A stretch of 64,000 nt of DNA, taken from contig NZ_JAUSYQ010000002.1 in NCBI RefSeq assembly GCF_030816965.1, forward strand, positions 682,001-746,000, read 5' to 3'. Under the pieces are notes generated by a model. The model was not told the origin of the DNA, made no database searches, and saw only the letters and a program-made list of their open reading frames with translations. Position 1 is the first letter of the stretch. The number at the start of each line of letters is the position of its first letter. Positions 16,614 to 24,863 of this stretch are shown piece after piece. Origin of the DNA: Streptomyces canus. Lineage in GTDB: Bacteria; Actinomycetota; Actinomycetes; Streptomycetales; Streptomycetaceae. Both the position numbers and the translations under genes were made by a program.

Positions 16614-16845
16614 CCGGCATACCTCCGTGAGGAGTTGGGGAAGGGTGATGCGGGGAGGGGAACTACGCGCATAGATATACGACCAATTTGAACGGTACAT
16701 GACACTAAGAAGGCTGAACAGAACAGCCCAGGTCCACCCGACCAGGATTGACCGGGTATTGACCGACCGTTGGGACGGAGCCGGACTGACGCCGCCCCCA
16801 GCGGGCATCCGGACTACATCGGGGCTCATCGGAAAAGGGGCGGAG

Positions 16846-17109
16846 ATGGAAGTCGACGGCATCATCAGTGCCATCGTGATCGGCATAGTCATCGGTGTCC
16901 TGGGCCGGCTCGTGGTTCCGGGCCGCCAGCGCATCGGGATCCTGTGGACCATTCTGGTCGGCATCGCGGCCGCGCTGATCGGCTCGGCGATCGCCGGAGC
17001 CTTCGACGTGGCCGACACCAAGGGCATCGACTGGGTCGAGTGGCTCATCCAGATCGGCCTCGCCGCGCTCGGCGTGGCGGCGCTGGACCGGTCGAAGGCG
17101 CGCCGCTGA
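16846..17109 (+). CDS. GlsB/YeaQ/YmgE-family stress-associated membrane protein
   Basis: A very hydrophobic protein of 87 residues with three membrane helices: [40 protein letters not shown] and a C-terminal [15 protein letters not shown]. The GRLVVPGRQ loop after the first helix is typical of the transglycosylase-associated/GlsB family. The start follows AAGGGG at about six bases; earlier in-frame ATGs are less plausible. The family responds to general stress but its activity is unknown. A strong hairpin terminator follows. Confidence 0.88.
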   Translation: MEVDGIISAIVIGIVIGVLGRLVVPGRQRIGILWTILVGIAAALIGSAIAGAFDVADTKGIDWVEWLIQIGLAALGVAALDRSKARR

Positions 17110-17151
17110 CGGTCGTACGGCACAAGGCACGACACGAGCACGCGCGAGAAC

Positions 17152-17180
17152 GCGGCGCGCCGGAGTCTCCGGCGCGCCGC
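17152..17180 (+). terminator. Hairpin terminator after the GlsB-like gene
   Basis: GCGGCGCGCCGGA and TCCGGCGCGCCGC form a perfect 13-pair stem around a three-base loop, 42 bases after the GlsB-like stop. There is no U tract. It contains AscI-like GGCGCGCC twice simply because of the symmetry. Confidence 0.75.
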
Positions 17181-17312
17181 CGGGCGTGGATGCCCTGAGT
17201 GCGGTTGCTCCGACGAGTGTGGGTGCCCCGACGGCAAATCCCGTTGCGCCCGCGGGGACACGACGGCAGGCTTCAAGCGCCCGCCGCCCCTCTTCCCGTG
17301 ACGGAGACTCGC

Positions 17313-18194
17313 TTGCCCTACCACGTCACCCCGCTCGCCGACCCCGAACCCGCCGCCTCCAGCCGCCGTCTGGCCTGGCTGGCCTCCGGGGACGACGGTG
17401 TCCCGCTCGGGTCCGCCTTCCTGCGGCTGTTCACGAAGGAGGGGCAGGAGCACCTCGCCGAACTGCACCTCGCCGTGCACGGCGCCGAGCGGCGGCAGGG
17501 CGTCGGAAGCCGGCTGCTGAAGGCCGCCGTGGGCGCCGCGAAGGCGGAACGACGGCGGTCGGTGATCGCGCAGGCCGTACAGGGCTCCCCCGCCGATCTG
17601 TTCCTGGCCGCGCGGGGATTCCGGCAGGTCCTGGCGCTCACGTACGCCCGGCTCCCGCTGGCCGACGTCGATCGTGCCGCGATCGACGCACTCGTCGAAC
17701 TACCGCACCCCGGTTACCGGTTGACCGAGTGGGAGGGCACCGTGCCGGACGCGCTGGCGCGGTCCTTCGCCGACTCTCGACGGGCGATGGACGACATGCC
17801 GATGGAGGGGACGGACTTCGGCAGGGTCGTCTGGGACGTGGAGCGCGTGGTCGCGGCCGCGGAGGCGATCGCGCGACGCGGAGAGCTGCTGCACACCGTC
17901 GCCGCCGTGGACGCGACGGACGGCAGCGTGGTCGGCTTCTCCGAACTGGTCGTGCCGGGCGACGGGTCGGGGGACGGCCAGCACTACGGCACCGCCGTGC
18001 TGCCCGAGCACCGCGGGAAGGGACTCGCCCGCTGGATGAAGGCCGCGGCCGTCCGCCACGCTCTCGAACGGCACCCGAGACTGTCCGGGTTGTGCACCGA
18101 CACCGCCGAGAGCAACAAGCCGATGCTCGCCGTCAACGACTCACTCGGATACCTGCCGACGCACAAGTCCGTGGAGTACCAGCTCGACCTGTGA
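17313..18194 (+). CDS. Tandem-GNAT N-acetyltransferase (mycothiol synthase-like architecture)
   Basis: A protein of about 293 residues with two GNAT folds. The N-terminal domain has [20 protein letters not shown] and the C-terminal one has [20 protein letters not shown] and [17 protein letters not shown]. The second domain keeps the full acetyl-CoA loop. The TTG at 17313 is preferred because GGAG lies six bases before it; a GTG at 17298 lacks a site. Two-domain GNATs in actinomycetes include mycothiol synthase, but this one lacks its specific motifs and the substrate is unknown. Its TGA abuts the convergent epimerase stop. Confidence 0.82.
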   Translation: MPYHVTPLADPEPAASSRRLAWLASGDDGVPLGSAFLRLFTKEGQEHLAELHLAVHGAERRQGVGSRLLKAAVGAAKAERRRSVIAQAVQGSPADLFLAARGFRQVLALTYARLPLADVDRAAIDALVELPHPGYRLTEWEGTVPDALARSFADSRRAMDDMPMEGTDFGRVVWDVERVVAAAEAIARRGELLHTVAAVDATDGSVVGFSELVVPGDGSGDGQHYGTAVLPEHRGKGLARWMKAAAVRHALERHPRLSGLCTDTAESNKPMLAVNDSLGYLPTHKSVEYQLDL

Positions 18195-19118
18195 TCACCG
18201 GGCCGTCGCGGCCCGCAGTGCGGCCAGGCCCTCGCGGCTGGACGGGTATGCGGGCGTCCAGCCCAGTTCCCGCTCGGCTTTCTCCGCCGACACCCTCATG
18301 TTCGCCGAGAACATCGTGTGCGCGTAGCTCATCGGCCGCGTGAGCCACAAAGGTACGGTCATCGGCCTCGGCAGTCCGAACTCCTCGGCGACGCACAGCA
18401 GATGGGCGCGGAAGCCGAGCGGTGTGCGGTCCGCGACGTTGTACGCATGCCCCGGGCGCCCGTGGGCGACCGCCGCGGCCACCGCGCGGGCCGCGTCGGT
18501 GAGTTCGACCCACGGCAGGACCCGGCCGTGGTCGGCGGGGGCGGGCAGTTGCCGCTTGCGCAGCAGGGTCAGGATGTTGTCGGTGCCGCCGGGGCCGTAG
18601 AAGAGGCCGAAGCGCAGGGCGATGCCCTCCAATCCGGCTGCCTCGAAGGTGAGTTGTTCCTTCATGCGCATGCCGGCGAGGTGCCGTTCCAGCTCCGGGT
18701 CGGTGCCGCGCGGCCCGAACTCGTCGTCCTCCGTGATCGGTCGGTCGCCGAAGTCGCCGTACCCGTATCCGAAGACCATCGACTCGGTGACGAAGCGGCG
18801 GGCGCCGGTGGCCCGGGCGGCCTCGACGAGGTGGGCGGTGCCCTCGATGCGCAGCGCGTCGGTGGCGTTCATGTCGCGGTGGCGCATGGGCGGCTTGCGC
18901 AGGGCGGTCGCCGCGTGGACGACCGTGTCGAAGTGCTGCCCGTCCACGGCCCGCAGCAGGGTGTCGCGGTCCATGAGGTCGGCCCGGACGCCGTTGCCCT
19001 CGCTCCGGCCGAGTCCGGTGACCTTGTGGCCCGCGTCGGTCAGGGCCTTGGCGATGTGGCGGCCCAGGACGCCGCTCGCGCCGGCGAGGAGGATGCTCTG
19101 GCGCTGGTTCGTCGTCAT
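18195..19118 (-). CDS. NAD-dependent epimerase/dehydratase family protein (extended SDR)
   Basis: A protein of 307 residues. The N-terminal ILLAGASGVLGRHIAKALT is the GxxGxxG dinucleotide loop, followed by VRADLMDRDTLLRAVDG and HFDTVVHAATAL. RFVTESMVFGYGYGDFG is the substrate/active-site region, where the usual YxxxK is not clean (the Lys would be in MRMKEQLTFEAAG). ELGWTPAYPSSREGL closes it, as in nucleotide-sugar epimerase relatives. The substrate is unknown. ATG 19118 has only a weak ribosome-binding site, so the start could be slightly different. Confidence 0.85.
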   Translation of the reverse strand: MTTNQRQSILLAGASGVLGRHIAKALTDAGHKVTGLGRSEGNGVRADLMDRDTLLRAVDGQHFDTVVHAATALRKPPMRHRDMNATDALRIEGTAHLVEAARATGARRFVTESMVFGYGYGDFGDRPITEDDEFGPRGTDPELERHLAGMRMKEQLTFEAAGLEGIALRFGLFYGPGGTDNILTLLRKRQLPAPADHGRVLPWVELTDAARAVAAAVAHGRPGHAYNVADRTPLGFRAHLLCVAEEFGLPRPMTVPLWLTRPMSYAHTMFSANMRVSAEKAERELGWTPAYPSSREGLAALRAATAR

Positions 19119-19195
19119 ACCGGTGCGACGGATCGGGCGGGCCCGGATGTGACATCCCGGCCGCCGGGCTCTACAGCTGTCCCGGCCACCGGGCG

Positions 19196-19969
19196 CTACG
19201 GCTGGTACACATGCGGCTGCGTGATCGTCAGCGGCTCGAACCCGAGGCGTTCCAGGATCGGCCGGCTCGTGGCCAGCGCGTCGACCTGGAGGTAGCGGTA
19301 TCCACGCTCCACGGCGGCGCGGGCCCGGTGCGCGACCAGGGCGCGGTAGATCCCGCGGCCGCGCCAGCCCTCGACGGTGCCGCCGCCCCACAGGCCTGCG
19401 AAGCGGGTGCCGGGCACGAGTTCCATGCGGGCCGCGCTGACCGGCACGTCTCCGGCGAGCGCGACGACGGCGACCACGGTGTCGGGGTCGTCCAGCCGGG
19501 CGAGCAGCTGGTGCCGCAGCCGGGAGCTGTCGGTGCCGAAGGCCTTCTCGTGCACATCCGCCACGAGGTCGACGCCCGCCCGGTCGGTGACCGGAAGGAA
19601 ACGGATCCCCTCGGGCGGTTCGACGTCCAGGGTGAGGTCGGCGACCTCGGCGATCATCAGCGTCTCCTCGGGCTCGGGGGTGAACCCGGCCGCCCTGAGC
19701 CGCTGTCCGAGGTCGAACGGCAGGTCGTGACCGTACAGCTTCCACTCGAACTCGCGGCCGAGGCCGGTGTAGTACGCGATCTGCTCGGCGATCGCCTTGT
19801 CGGCGCTCGACGCGTCCAGGTCGGACCAGACGACGCCGTTCCAGCCGTGCTCGGCGGCGACCTGGCGGACCACCCCGCCGACCCGCTCGACACGGGCACC
19901 GGGACCGTCCGGCTGTGCGCCTTCGCGCATGTCCCGGTCGAAGAGGGCGAGTACCGCAACATGATCCAT
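19196..19969 (-). CDS. GNAT-family N-acetyltransferase
   Basis: A protein of 257 residues. The C-terminal GNAT domain has VSAARMELVPGTRFAGLWGG, then GTVEGWRGRGIYRALVAHRA (acetyl-CoA loop) and YRYLQVDALATSRPILERLG. The N-terminal half (about 1-125, WNGVVWSDLDASSADKAIAE) looks like a degenerate second GNAT fold. The substrate is unknown. It lies 77 bases upstream of the epimerase on the same strand. Confidence 0.88.
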   Translation of the reverse strand: MDHVAVLALFDRDMREGAQPDGPGARVERVGGVVRQVAAEHGWNGVVWSDLDASSADKAIAEQIAYYTGLGREFEWKLYGHDLPFDLGQRLRAAGFTPEPEETLMIAEVADLTLDVEPPEGIRFLPVTDRAGVDLVADVHEKAFGTDSSRLRHQLLARLDDPDTVVAVVALAGDVPVSAARMELVPGTRFAGLWGGGTVEGWRGRGIYRALVAHRARAAVERGYRYLQVDALATSRPILERLGFEPLTITQPHVYQP

Positions 19970-20010
19970 GGCCCCACTTCATCACCCGGACGCCTCCGCG
20001 GCAATGGCGA

Positions 20011-20388
20011 TTACGGTCGCCCGGCCTCCGCGCGCACCGCCGCCAGGTAGGCGCTGAGCCGGTCGCGGTTGCGGGCCAGACAGTCGATCCGGGCCTGGAT
20101 GCGATCGACGTGGGCCTCCAGGAGGGCCGCGGTCCGAGGTGTCAGGTGCTCGGGCGGCAACAGGATCTCCTCCGGCCCCGACAGGTACGGCAGGATCGCG
20201 CGGATCATCTCCGTGGTCAGGCCCGAGTCCAGCAGCCCGCGGATCTGCTGGACGTCCTGGACCGCCGCCTCTCCGAAGGCGCGGTAGCCGTTGTCGGTGC
20301 GCTCGGGGTGCAGCAGGCCCTGCTCCTCGTAGTAGCGCAGCAGCCGGGTGGGGACGCCGGTGCGGCGGGACAGCTCACCGATCCTCAT
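20011..20388 (-). CDS. MerR-family transcriptional regulator
   Basis: A regulator of 125 residues. MRIGELSRRTGVPTRLLRYY is the winged helix-turn-helix, followed by EEQGLLHPERTDNGYRAFG (wing) and a coiled coil (AHVDRIQARIDCLARNRDRL). It has no cysteine pair in the C-terminus like the metal sensors, so it probably senses a small organic ligand or drug. It is divergent from an MFS transporter, and an inverted repeat lies in the 58-base gap, the usual layout of a MerR-type regulator controlling an efflux pump and itself. Confidence 0.93.
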   Translation of the reverse strand: MRIGELSRRTGVPTRLLRYYEEQGLLHPERTDNGYRAFGEAAVQDVQQIRGLLDSGLTTEMIRAILPYLSGPEEILLPPEHLTPRTAALLEAHVDRIQARIDCLARNRDRLSAYLAAVRAEAGRP

Positions 20389-20411
20389 CACGTACTCCCG
20401 GGTCACCCTTG

Positions 20412-20431
20412 CCTTCACACTGATGTGAAGG
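20412..20431. promoter_or_regulatory. Probable MerR operator between regulator and MFS transporter
   Basis: CCTTCACA-CTGA-TGTGAAGG is a perfect eight-base inverted repeat with a four-base centre, located 23 bases from the MerR start and 15 bases from the transporter start. The position fits a MerR-type site lying inside a stretched -35/-10 spacer. Confidence 0.65.
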
Positions 20432-20446
20432 TCCGAACATGGTCGC

Positions 20447-21649
20447 ATGTCCACCACCTGCCCGGCCAAGGGCACAGCCCCGCCCGCGTCCGCCCCGCTT
20501 CCGTGGTCCGGGCTCCTCGCCCTGTCGACGACCGCCTTCACCGCTGTGCTGACCGAGTTGCTGCCCGCGGGTCTGCTGCCCCGCATGGCCCCGGACCTGG
20601 GCGTCTCAGAGGCCCGGATCGGCTTCCTCGTCACCGGGTACGCGCTCGCGTCCTTCGCCGCCGCGATCCCGCTCACGGCTGTGCTGCGCGGGCTGCCACG
20701 TCGGCCGGTGCTCGTCGGGGCGCTGCTCGGCTTCGCGGTGAGCAACGCGGTGGTGGCGGTGTCCTCGTCGTACGCCCTCACCTTCGGGGCACGACTGGTG
20801 GCCGGGGGCATGGGCGGGACGCTCTGGGCGATGCTCGCCGGATACGCGGCACGGATGGTGCCGGCCGAGCGGCGCGGCCGGGCGATCGCGATCGTCCTCG
20901 CCGGGATCACCCTCGCTCTGGCCCTGGGCGTTCCGGCCGGGACCGCGCTGGCCGGGACGGTGGGCTGGCGCACGGCGTTCGGGCTGCTGTCCGGGCTCGC
21001 GGTGCTGCTGGTGGGCTGGGTGCGGTGGCGGGTGCCCGGTTTCCCGGGAGAGGCGCGGCACGCGCGCGTGCCGCTCGTCCGGGTCGCCGCGCTGCCGGGC
21101 ATCCCGGCCGTTCTGTCCGTCACGCTGTTCCTGCTGGTGGGGCACCAGGTGATGTACACGTACGTCGCCCCGTTCGCGACGCATGCCGGTTTCGGCCGTA
21201 CGGGACTGGTGCTGCTGGTGTTCGGGGCGGCGACGGTGGTGGGGATCTGGATCACCGGGGTGCTGGTGGACCGGCGTCTGCGGCCGACGCTCGTGGGCGC
21301 GCTGGCACTGTGCGTGGCCGTGATGCTCGCGCTGGGGCTCGCCGCCGGGGTCCCTGGTGTGCTGCTGATCTCGGTCGCCATGTGGGGCGTCGCCTTCGGG
21401 GGTGCGCCGACGCTGATCCAGACGGCACTGATCGACGCGTCGGGGCCGGAGCAGGCGGACGTGGCGACGTCGTTGCAGACCACGGTGTACAACGCCGGGA
21501 TCGCGCTGGGTTCGCTGACCGGGGGGCTCGTACTGGAGGGCGGGGGCGCCGGGGCGCTGCCGTGGGCCGCGTTGCCGTTGGTCGCGGTGGCCCTCGGGGT
21601 GGTCACCGTGGCCCGAAAGGCGTTTCCGGCGACGCGGCGACGACCTTAG
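20447..21649 (+). CDS. MFS transporter (drug:H+ antiporter type, 12 membrane helices)
   Basis: A protein of 400 residues with about twelve hydrophobic segments. FTAVLTELLPAGLLPRMAPD and IGFLVTGYALASFAAAIPLT open the N-half. The motif A-like loop is LRGLPRRPVLVGALLGFAV, and helix 4 holds ARLVAGGMGGTLWAMLAGYA. It resembles the AraJ/CmlA-like DHA1 group that exports drugs or sugars. It is divergent from a MerR regulator and probably induced by the regulator's ligand. The substrate is unknown. Confidence 0.9.
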   Translation: MSTTCPAKGTAPPASAPLPWSGLLALSTTAFTAVLTELLPAGLLPRMAPDLGVSEARIGFLVTGYALASFAAAIPLTAVLRGLPRRPVLVGALLGFAVSNAVVAVSSSYALTFGARLVAGGMGGTLWAMLAGYAARMVPAERRGRAIAIVLAGITLALALGVPAGTALAGTVGWRTAFGLLSGLAVLLVGWVRWRVPGFPGEARHARVPLVRVAALPGIPAVLSVTLFLLVGHQVMYTYVAPFATHAGFGRTGLVLLVFGAATVVGIWITGVLVDRRLRPTLVGALALCVAVMLALGLAAGVPGVLLISVAMWGVAFGGAPTLIQTALIDASGPEQADVATSLQTTVYNAGIALGSLTGGLVLEGGGAGALPWAALPLVAVALGVVTVARKAFPATRRRP

Positions 21650-21675
21650 GCTCGTGGCGAGGAGGGCTGTATTCC

Positions 21676-22155
21676 ATGGTCGTGAAGGACACCGAACTGC
21701 CGTATCTGCGCCGCTGCGTCGAGCTGGCCACCGAGGCACTGGAGGCCGGGGACGAACCGTTCGGCTCGGTCCTGGTGAGCGCTGACGGAGAGATCCTCGC
21801 CGAGGACCACAACCGCGTGGCCTCGGGGGACCGCACCCGGCATCCCGAGTTCGAGCTGGCCCGCTGGGCGGCGGCGCACATGACGCCCGAGGAGCGGGCG
21901 GCGGCCACCGTGTACACCTCGGGCGAGCACTGTCCGATGTGCGCGGCCGCGCACGCCTGGGTGGGCCTCGGACGCATCGTGTACGTCGCCTCGTCCGAGC
22001 AACTGGCCCAGTGGCTCACCCAGTTGGGCGTCCCGGCACCACCGGTACGGACACTGCCGGTCAACGAGGTCGCCCCCGGCGTGATCGTGGAGGGTCCGGT
22101 GCCCGAGCTGACCGAGCGTGTGCGGCAGTTGCACGGCCGGTTCCATCAACGCTGA
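21676..22155 (+). CDS. Nucleoside/guanine deaminase-like CMP/dCMP deaminase family protein
   Basis: A zinc-dependent deaminase of 159 residues. The proton shuttle and first ligand are in RHPEFELARW (where typical members have HAE). The second ligand pair is EHCPMCAAAHAWVGLGRIVY (CxxC). EPFGSVLVSADGEIL is the substrate-side strand. The Pro-Phe between His and Glu is an unusual spacing, so the active site deserves checking. It lies 26 bases after the MFS gene on the same strand and may be co-transcribed. Guanine or cytosine derivatives are likely substrates. Confidence 0.85.
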   Translation: MVVKDTELPYLRRCVELATEALEAGDEPFGSVLVSADGEILAEDHNRVASGDRTRHPEFELARWAAAHMTPEERAAATVYTSGEHCPMCAAAHAWVGLGRIVYVASSEQLAQWLTQLGVPAPPVRTLPVNEVAPGVIVEGPVPELTERVRQLHGRFHQR

Positions 22156-22170
22156 CACACGCTCTCCCGG

Positions 22171-22401
22171 ATGCAGGCCCGCGCCCCGGAGCCTCCGATC
22201 GAAATGGGACCAGGTGGAAGCCCGGTACATGCCGTCCGCACACGCCTTGCCGGCTCGTCCGACGACCTGAGGGCCCTGATCACCCTGGCGCCAGATCTTG
22301 CGAACACCACCTACCGGAACCCGCTGATCGACTACGCGTGTGCAGGGCCGAAGCTGCCTCGGAGACTCGTTGCCAAGGCCCACCGCATCCGTAAGAACTG
22401 A
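22171..22401 (+). CDS. Doubtful small open reading frame
   Basis: An open frame of 76 codons (contains LRALITLAPDLANTTYRNPL and ends KAHRIRKN) with lower third-position GC than its neighbours and no recognisable family. It starts 15 bases after the deaminase stop without a good ribosome-binding site. The composition differs from both flanks, so it may be a fragment of acquired DNA rather than a working gene. Confidence 0.2.
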   Translation: MQARAPEPPIEMGPGGSPVHAVRTRLAGSSDDLRALITLAPDLANTTYRNPLIDYACAGPKLPRRLVAKAHRIRKN

Positions 22402-22936
22402 AAGGGCTGTCGTGCCAACCGGTGCCAGTCAGGATGGCCTTCCGGCTCCTGGCCACGTGATCTGCCAGACAGTGCCTGGCGAAGGCGCGAGCACCGCACG
22501 GCACCGCAGACGGACAGGCCACCGCCCGGCGCAAGAGCGTGGGGCCGAACCGGTCGCCGTACGGCGAAAGGCCGCGGGCCAGCGCAGCGCCGCGCGGCGG
22601 GGGGCGGGGGTGGCCGTACGGCGGAGGCATAGGAGGGACGCGGCACCGCGCAGCCGACAACCGAAGCCGGGCGGGAAAGGTCCGATGGACGGCCGGCGTG
22701 AGCATGGCGTGTCGGCCGAGGGCGGGCGGGAAGGTCCAGCGAACGACCGGGCGCGAGCACCGCGCCGCACGGCCGACACGGCCGGCCGAGCGGGACGGGG
22801 CCAGCGAACACCGGCTCACGGGCATCGAGCGGGCACAGGTCAGGGCACATTCCATGATCGCGCTCCCCCGGAGGCGTCCCGTCGAAGGGCCGCTTATCGT
22901 GATCGAGGGCGCCGATGGGCGTCCTTGGAGGCATGG
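22402..22936. other. Gene-poor GC-rich spacer with degenerate short repeats
   Basis: There is no convincing gene on either strand here. The stretch contains repeated snippets such as GCCGTACGGCG (near 22556 and 22612) and GGCGGGAAGGTCC-like copies (near 22673 and 22725). Long open frames exist on both strands only because stop codons are rare at this GC content. The promoter of the downstream peptidase should lie near its end. Confidence 0.5.
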
Positions 22937-24523
22937 ATGCTCGCCAAGGTGACGAGGCGGCGATGCGCTCTCTCCGGAGCCGTGGGGCTGGCCCTGCTCG
23001 GCGCCGGACTGCCGTCCGTGGTCACGGACGGCTCCGGACCGGACCTGTCGCGCTTCTACCGCCAGGAGATCAAGTGGTCGAAGTGCGTGGGCATGGAGGC
23101 CCCGAACGACCTCCAGTGCGGAAAGGTCACTGTTCCCCTCGACTACGCGAAGCCCCGCACGGGCACCCTCGAACTGGCACTCGCCCGCTACCGGGCGACG
23201 ACCAAGCACAAACGTGGCTCGGTGCTGCTGAACTTCGGCGGCCCGGGCGGCGCGGGCGTGCCCGCACTCGCGGCCAACGGCGACGACTTCATGGCCCTCA
23301 CGGACGAGTACGACGTGGTGTCCTTCGATCCGCGCGGGGTGGGCAGGTCCTCCCCGGTCAGTTGTGGCAACGGCACCGACGAGGCGCTGGCGGCCACCGG
23401 CGACGACACCGCCTTCAAGCAGGACCCGCAGGCCGTGCTCGGGACGTTGCGGAAGGCCGCCGACCAGTGCACCAAGCACTCCGGACCCGTGCTCCCGCAC
23501 ATCGGCACGGTGAACGTCTCCCGCGACCTGGACATCATGCGCCAGGCCCTCGGCGACAAGAAGCTGAACTACCTCGGTTTCTCGTACGGCAGCAGACTCG
23601 GCGCGGTGTACGCGGCCCAGTTCCCCAAGAAGGTGGGCCGGTTGGTGCTGGACGGTGTGGACACCCTCACCGAGCCGCTGGCGGAACAGGGCGTGGCGGG
23701 CGCCGCCGGGCAGCAGACGGCGCTGGAGGACTTCGTGGACTGGTGCGTGAAGGACATCGCCTGTCCGTTCGGCACCGACGCGCGCGGCGCCCGGGAACAG
23801 GTCCTGCAACTCGTGGCGTCGCTGGACGAGGACCCCGTGCCGACGGACTTCGGCCCCGACTTCACCGGACAGGACCTCGTGGGCGCCATCGGCCAGGCCC
23901 TCTACAGCAAGGATCTGTGGCCCTCGCTGGAGCGGGCGCTCGCCGAGCTGGTGGAGCAGGGCGACACGACGGGCGTCCTCGGCTTCGCGGGCGGCGGCTC
24001 CGATGTCCTCACCCGCACGCGCCCTCCCTCCGACGACCCGACGCACAGCACCCTCACCGACGTGGAGGACGTGCCGTTCGACAATCTTCCGGCGGCGCTG
24101 ATGGCGGTCAACTGCGCGGACGATCCCGACCGCCCCGGCGCCGACCGGATCACCAAGGACCTGGCCCGGCTGCGCGCCGCCTACGAGCAGGCGTCGCCGG
24201 TCTTCGGCCGATACCGGCTCACCGAGTACCTGATCTGCTACGGCCGCCCGAAGGGTACCGACTTCATCCGCGAGAAAGTGCGCGAGGTCCGTACCCCGAA
24301 GATGCTCCTCGTCGGCACCCGCGGCGACCCCGCGACGCCGTACCGCTGGACCGTGGAGACCGCGAAGCGCCTCGGCGACTCGGCCGTGGTCCTCGACAAC
24401 AAGGGCGAGGGCCACACCGGTTACGGCTCCTCCAAGTGCGTGCACCGCAAGGTCGACGACTTCCTGCTGTACGGCAGCCTCCCGCCCGACGGCAGCTCCT
24501 GCGGGCCCGAACGCGACCACTGA
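22937..24523 (+). CDS. Secreted alpha/beta-hydrolase peptidase (tripeptidyl aminopeptidase type)
   Basis: A protein of 528 residues. A short N-terminal signal/anchor (VTRRRCALSGAVGLALLGAG) precedes an alpha/beta-hydrolase domain with VLLNFGGPGGAGVPAL (oxyanion loop), SFDPRGVGRSSPV and the nucleophile elbow YLGFSYGSRLGAVY (Ser near residue 216). The C-terminal TAP-like segment carries the acid in VGTRGDPATPY and the His in GEGHTGYGSS. The arrangement matches the SlpD/SlpE/Tap mycelium-associated peptidases of Streptomyces. The start is set by GGAGG five bases upstream. It is probably exported and may be lipid-anchored or membrane-bound; the peptide specificity is unknown. Confidence 0.9.
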   Translation: MLAKVTRRRCALSGAVGLALLGAGLPSVVTDGSGPDLSRFYRQEIKWSKCVGMEAPNDLQCGKVTVPLDYAKPRTGTLELALARYRATTKHKRGSVLLNFGGPGGAGVPALAANGDDFMALTDEYDVVSFDPRGVGRSSPVSCGNGTDEALAATGDDTAFKQDPQAVLGTLRKAADQCTKHSGPVLPHIGTVNVSRDLDIMRQALGDKKLNYLGFSYGSRLGAVYAAQFPKKVGRLVLDGVDTLTEPLAEQGVAGAAGQQTALEDFVDWCVKDIACPFGTDARGAREQVLQLVASLDEDPVPTDFGPDFTGQDLVGAIGQALYSKDLWPSLERALAELVEQGDTTGVLGFAGGGSDVLTRTRPPSDDPTHSTLTDVEDVPFDNLPAALMAVNCADDPDRPGADRITKDLARLRAAYEQASPVFGRYRLTEYLICYGRPKGTDFIREKVREVRTPKMLLVGTRGDPATPYRWTVETAKRLGDSAVVLDNKGEGHTGYGSSKCVHRKVDDFLLYGSLPPDGSSCGPERDH

Positions 24524-24577
24524 GATCCACTCCGTCCACGATCCCGGCATGAGTGAACGGGACGACACGGCGAGGAG

Positions 24578-24724
24578 TTGAAGACCGCCCGACTGTGTCT
24601 GCGGCGCCCGGCCGAAGCCGACATCGACGTGATCCTCGGCGTCCACAGCGACCCCGAGACCTGCGCGCACAACCCCTCCGACGCACTCACCCGGCGTGGG
24701 GAGGCCGAACAGCGCTACCGGGTC
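24578..24724 (+). pseudogene. 5-prime remnant of a GNAT acetyltransferase gene
   Basis: From a TTG with GAGGAG directly upstream, about 49 codons read like the start of a GNAT acetyltransferase (ARLCLRRPAEADIDVIL, then GVHSDPETCAHNPSDAL and GEAEQRYR). After RYR the frame loses all family resemblance, and no other frame continues it before the next gene. The acetyl-CoA binding half is missing. It is a truncated gene, probably non-functional. Confidence 0.6.
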
Positions 24725-24863
24725 CCGCACGATCGGGCGGGTCATACGGAAGACCGCACCGGGCTCCAGGGCGCCCGCAGCTCCGGCAGCCCGAGGAGTG
24801 CCCTGAATGCCCGATCACGTTGCCCCAAATGCCCGGTCGGCCGATCGGGCCTATGGTGCTGTT

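Noticed and set aside
17152..17180. Hairpin as a protein-binding operator
   Set aside because: It is 42 bases after a stop codon and no promoter elements surround it, so a terminator is more likely.
15177..17480. A 767-residue extended form of the secreted hydrolase
   Set aside because: The signal peptide begins at 16613 behind a strong ribosome-binding site; the upstream part runs antisense to the GlsB-like and GNAT genes.
22280..24745. An 821-codon minus-strand frame opposite the TAP-type peptidase
   Set aside because: The plus-strand gene has all catalytic motifs and a ribosome-binding site; the minus frame is its antisense shadow.
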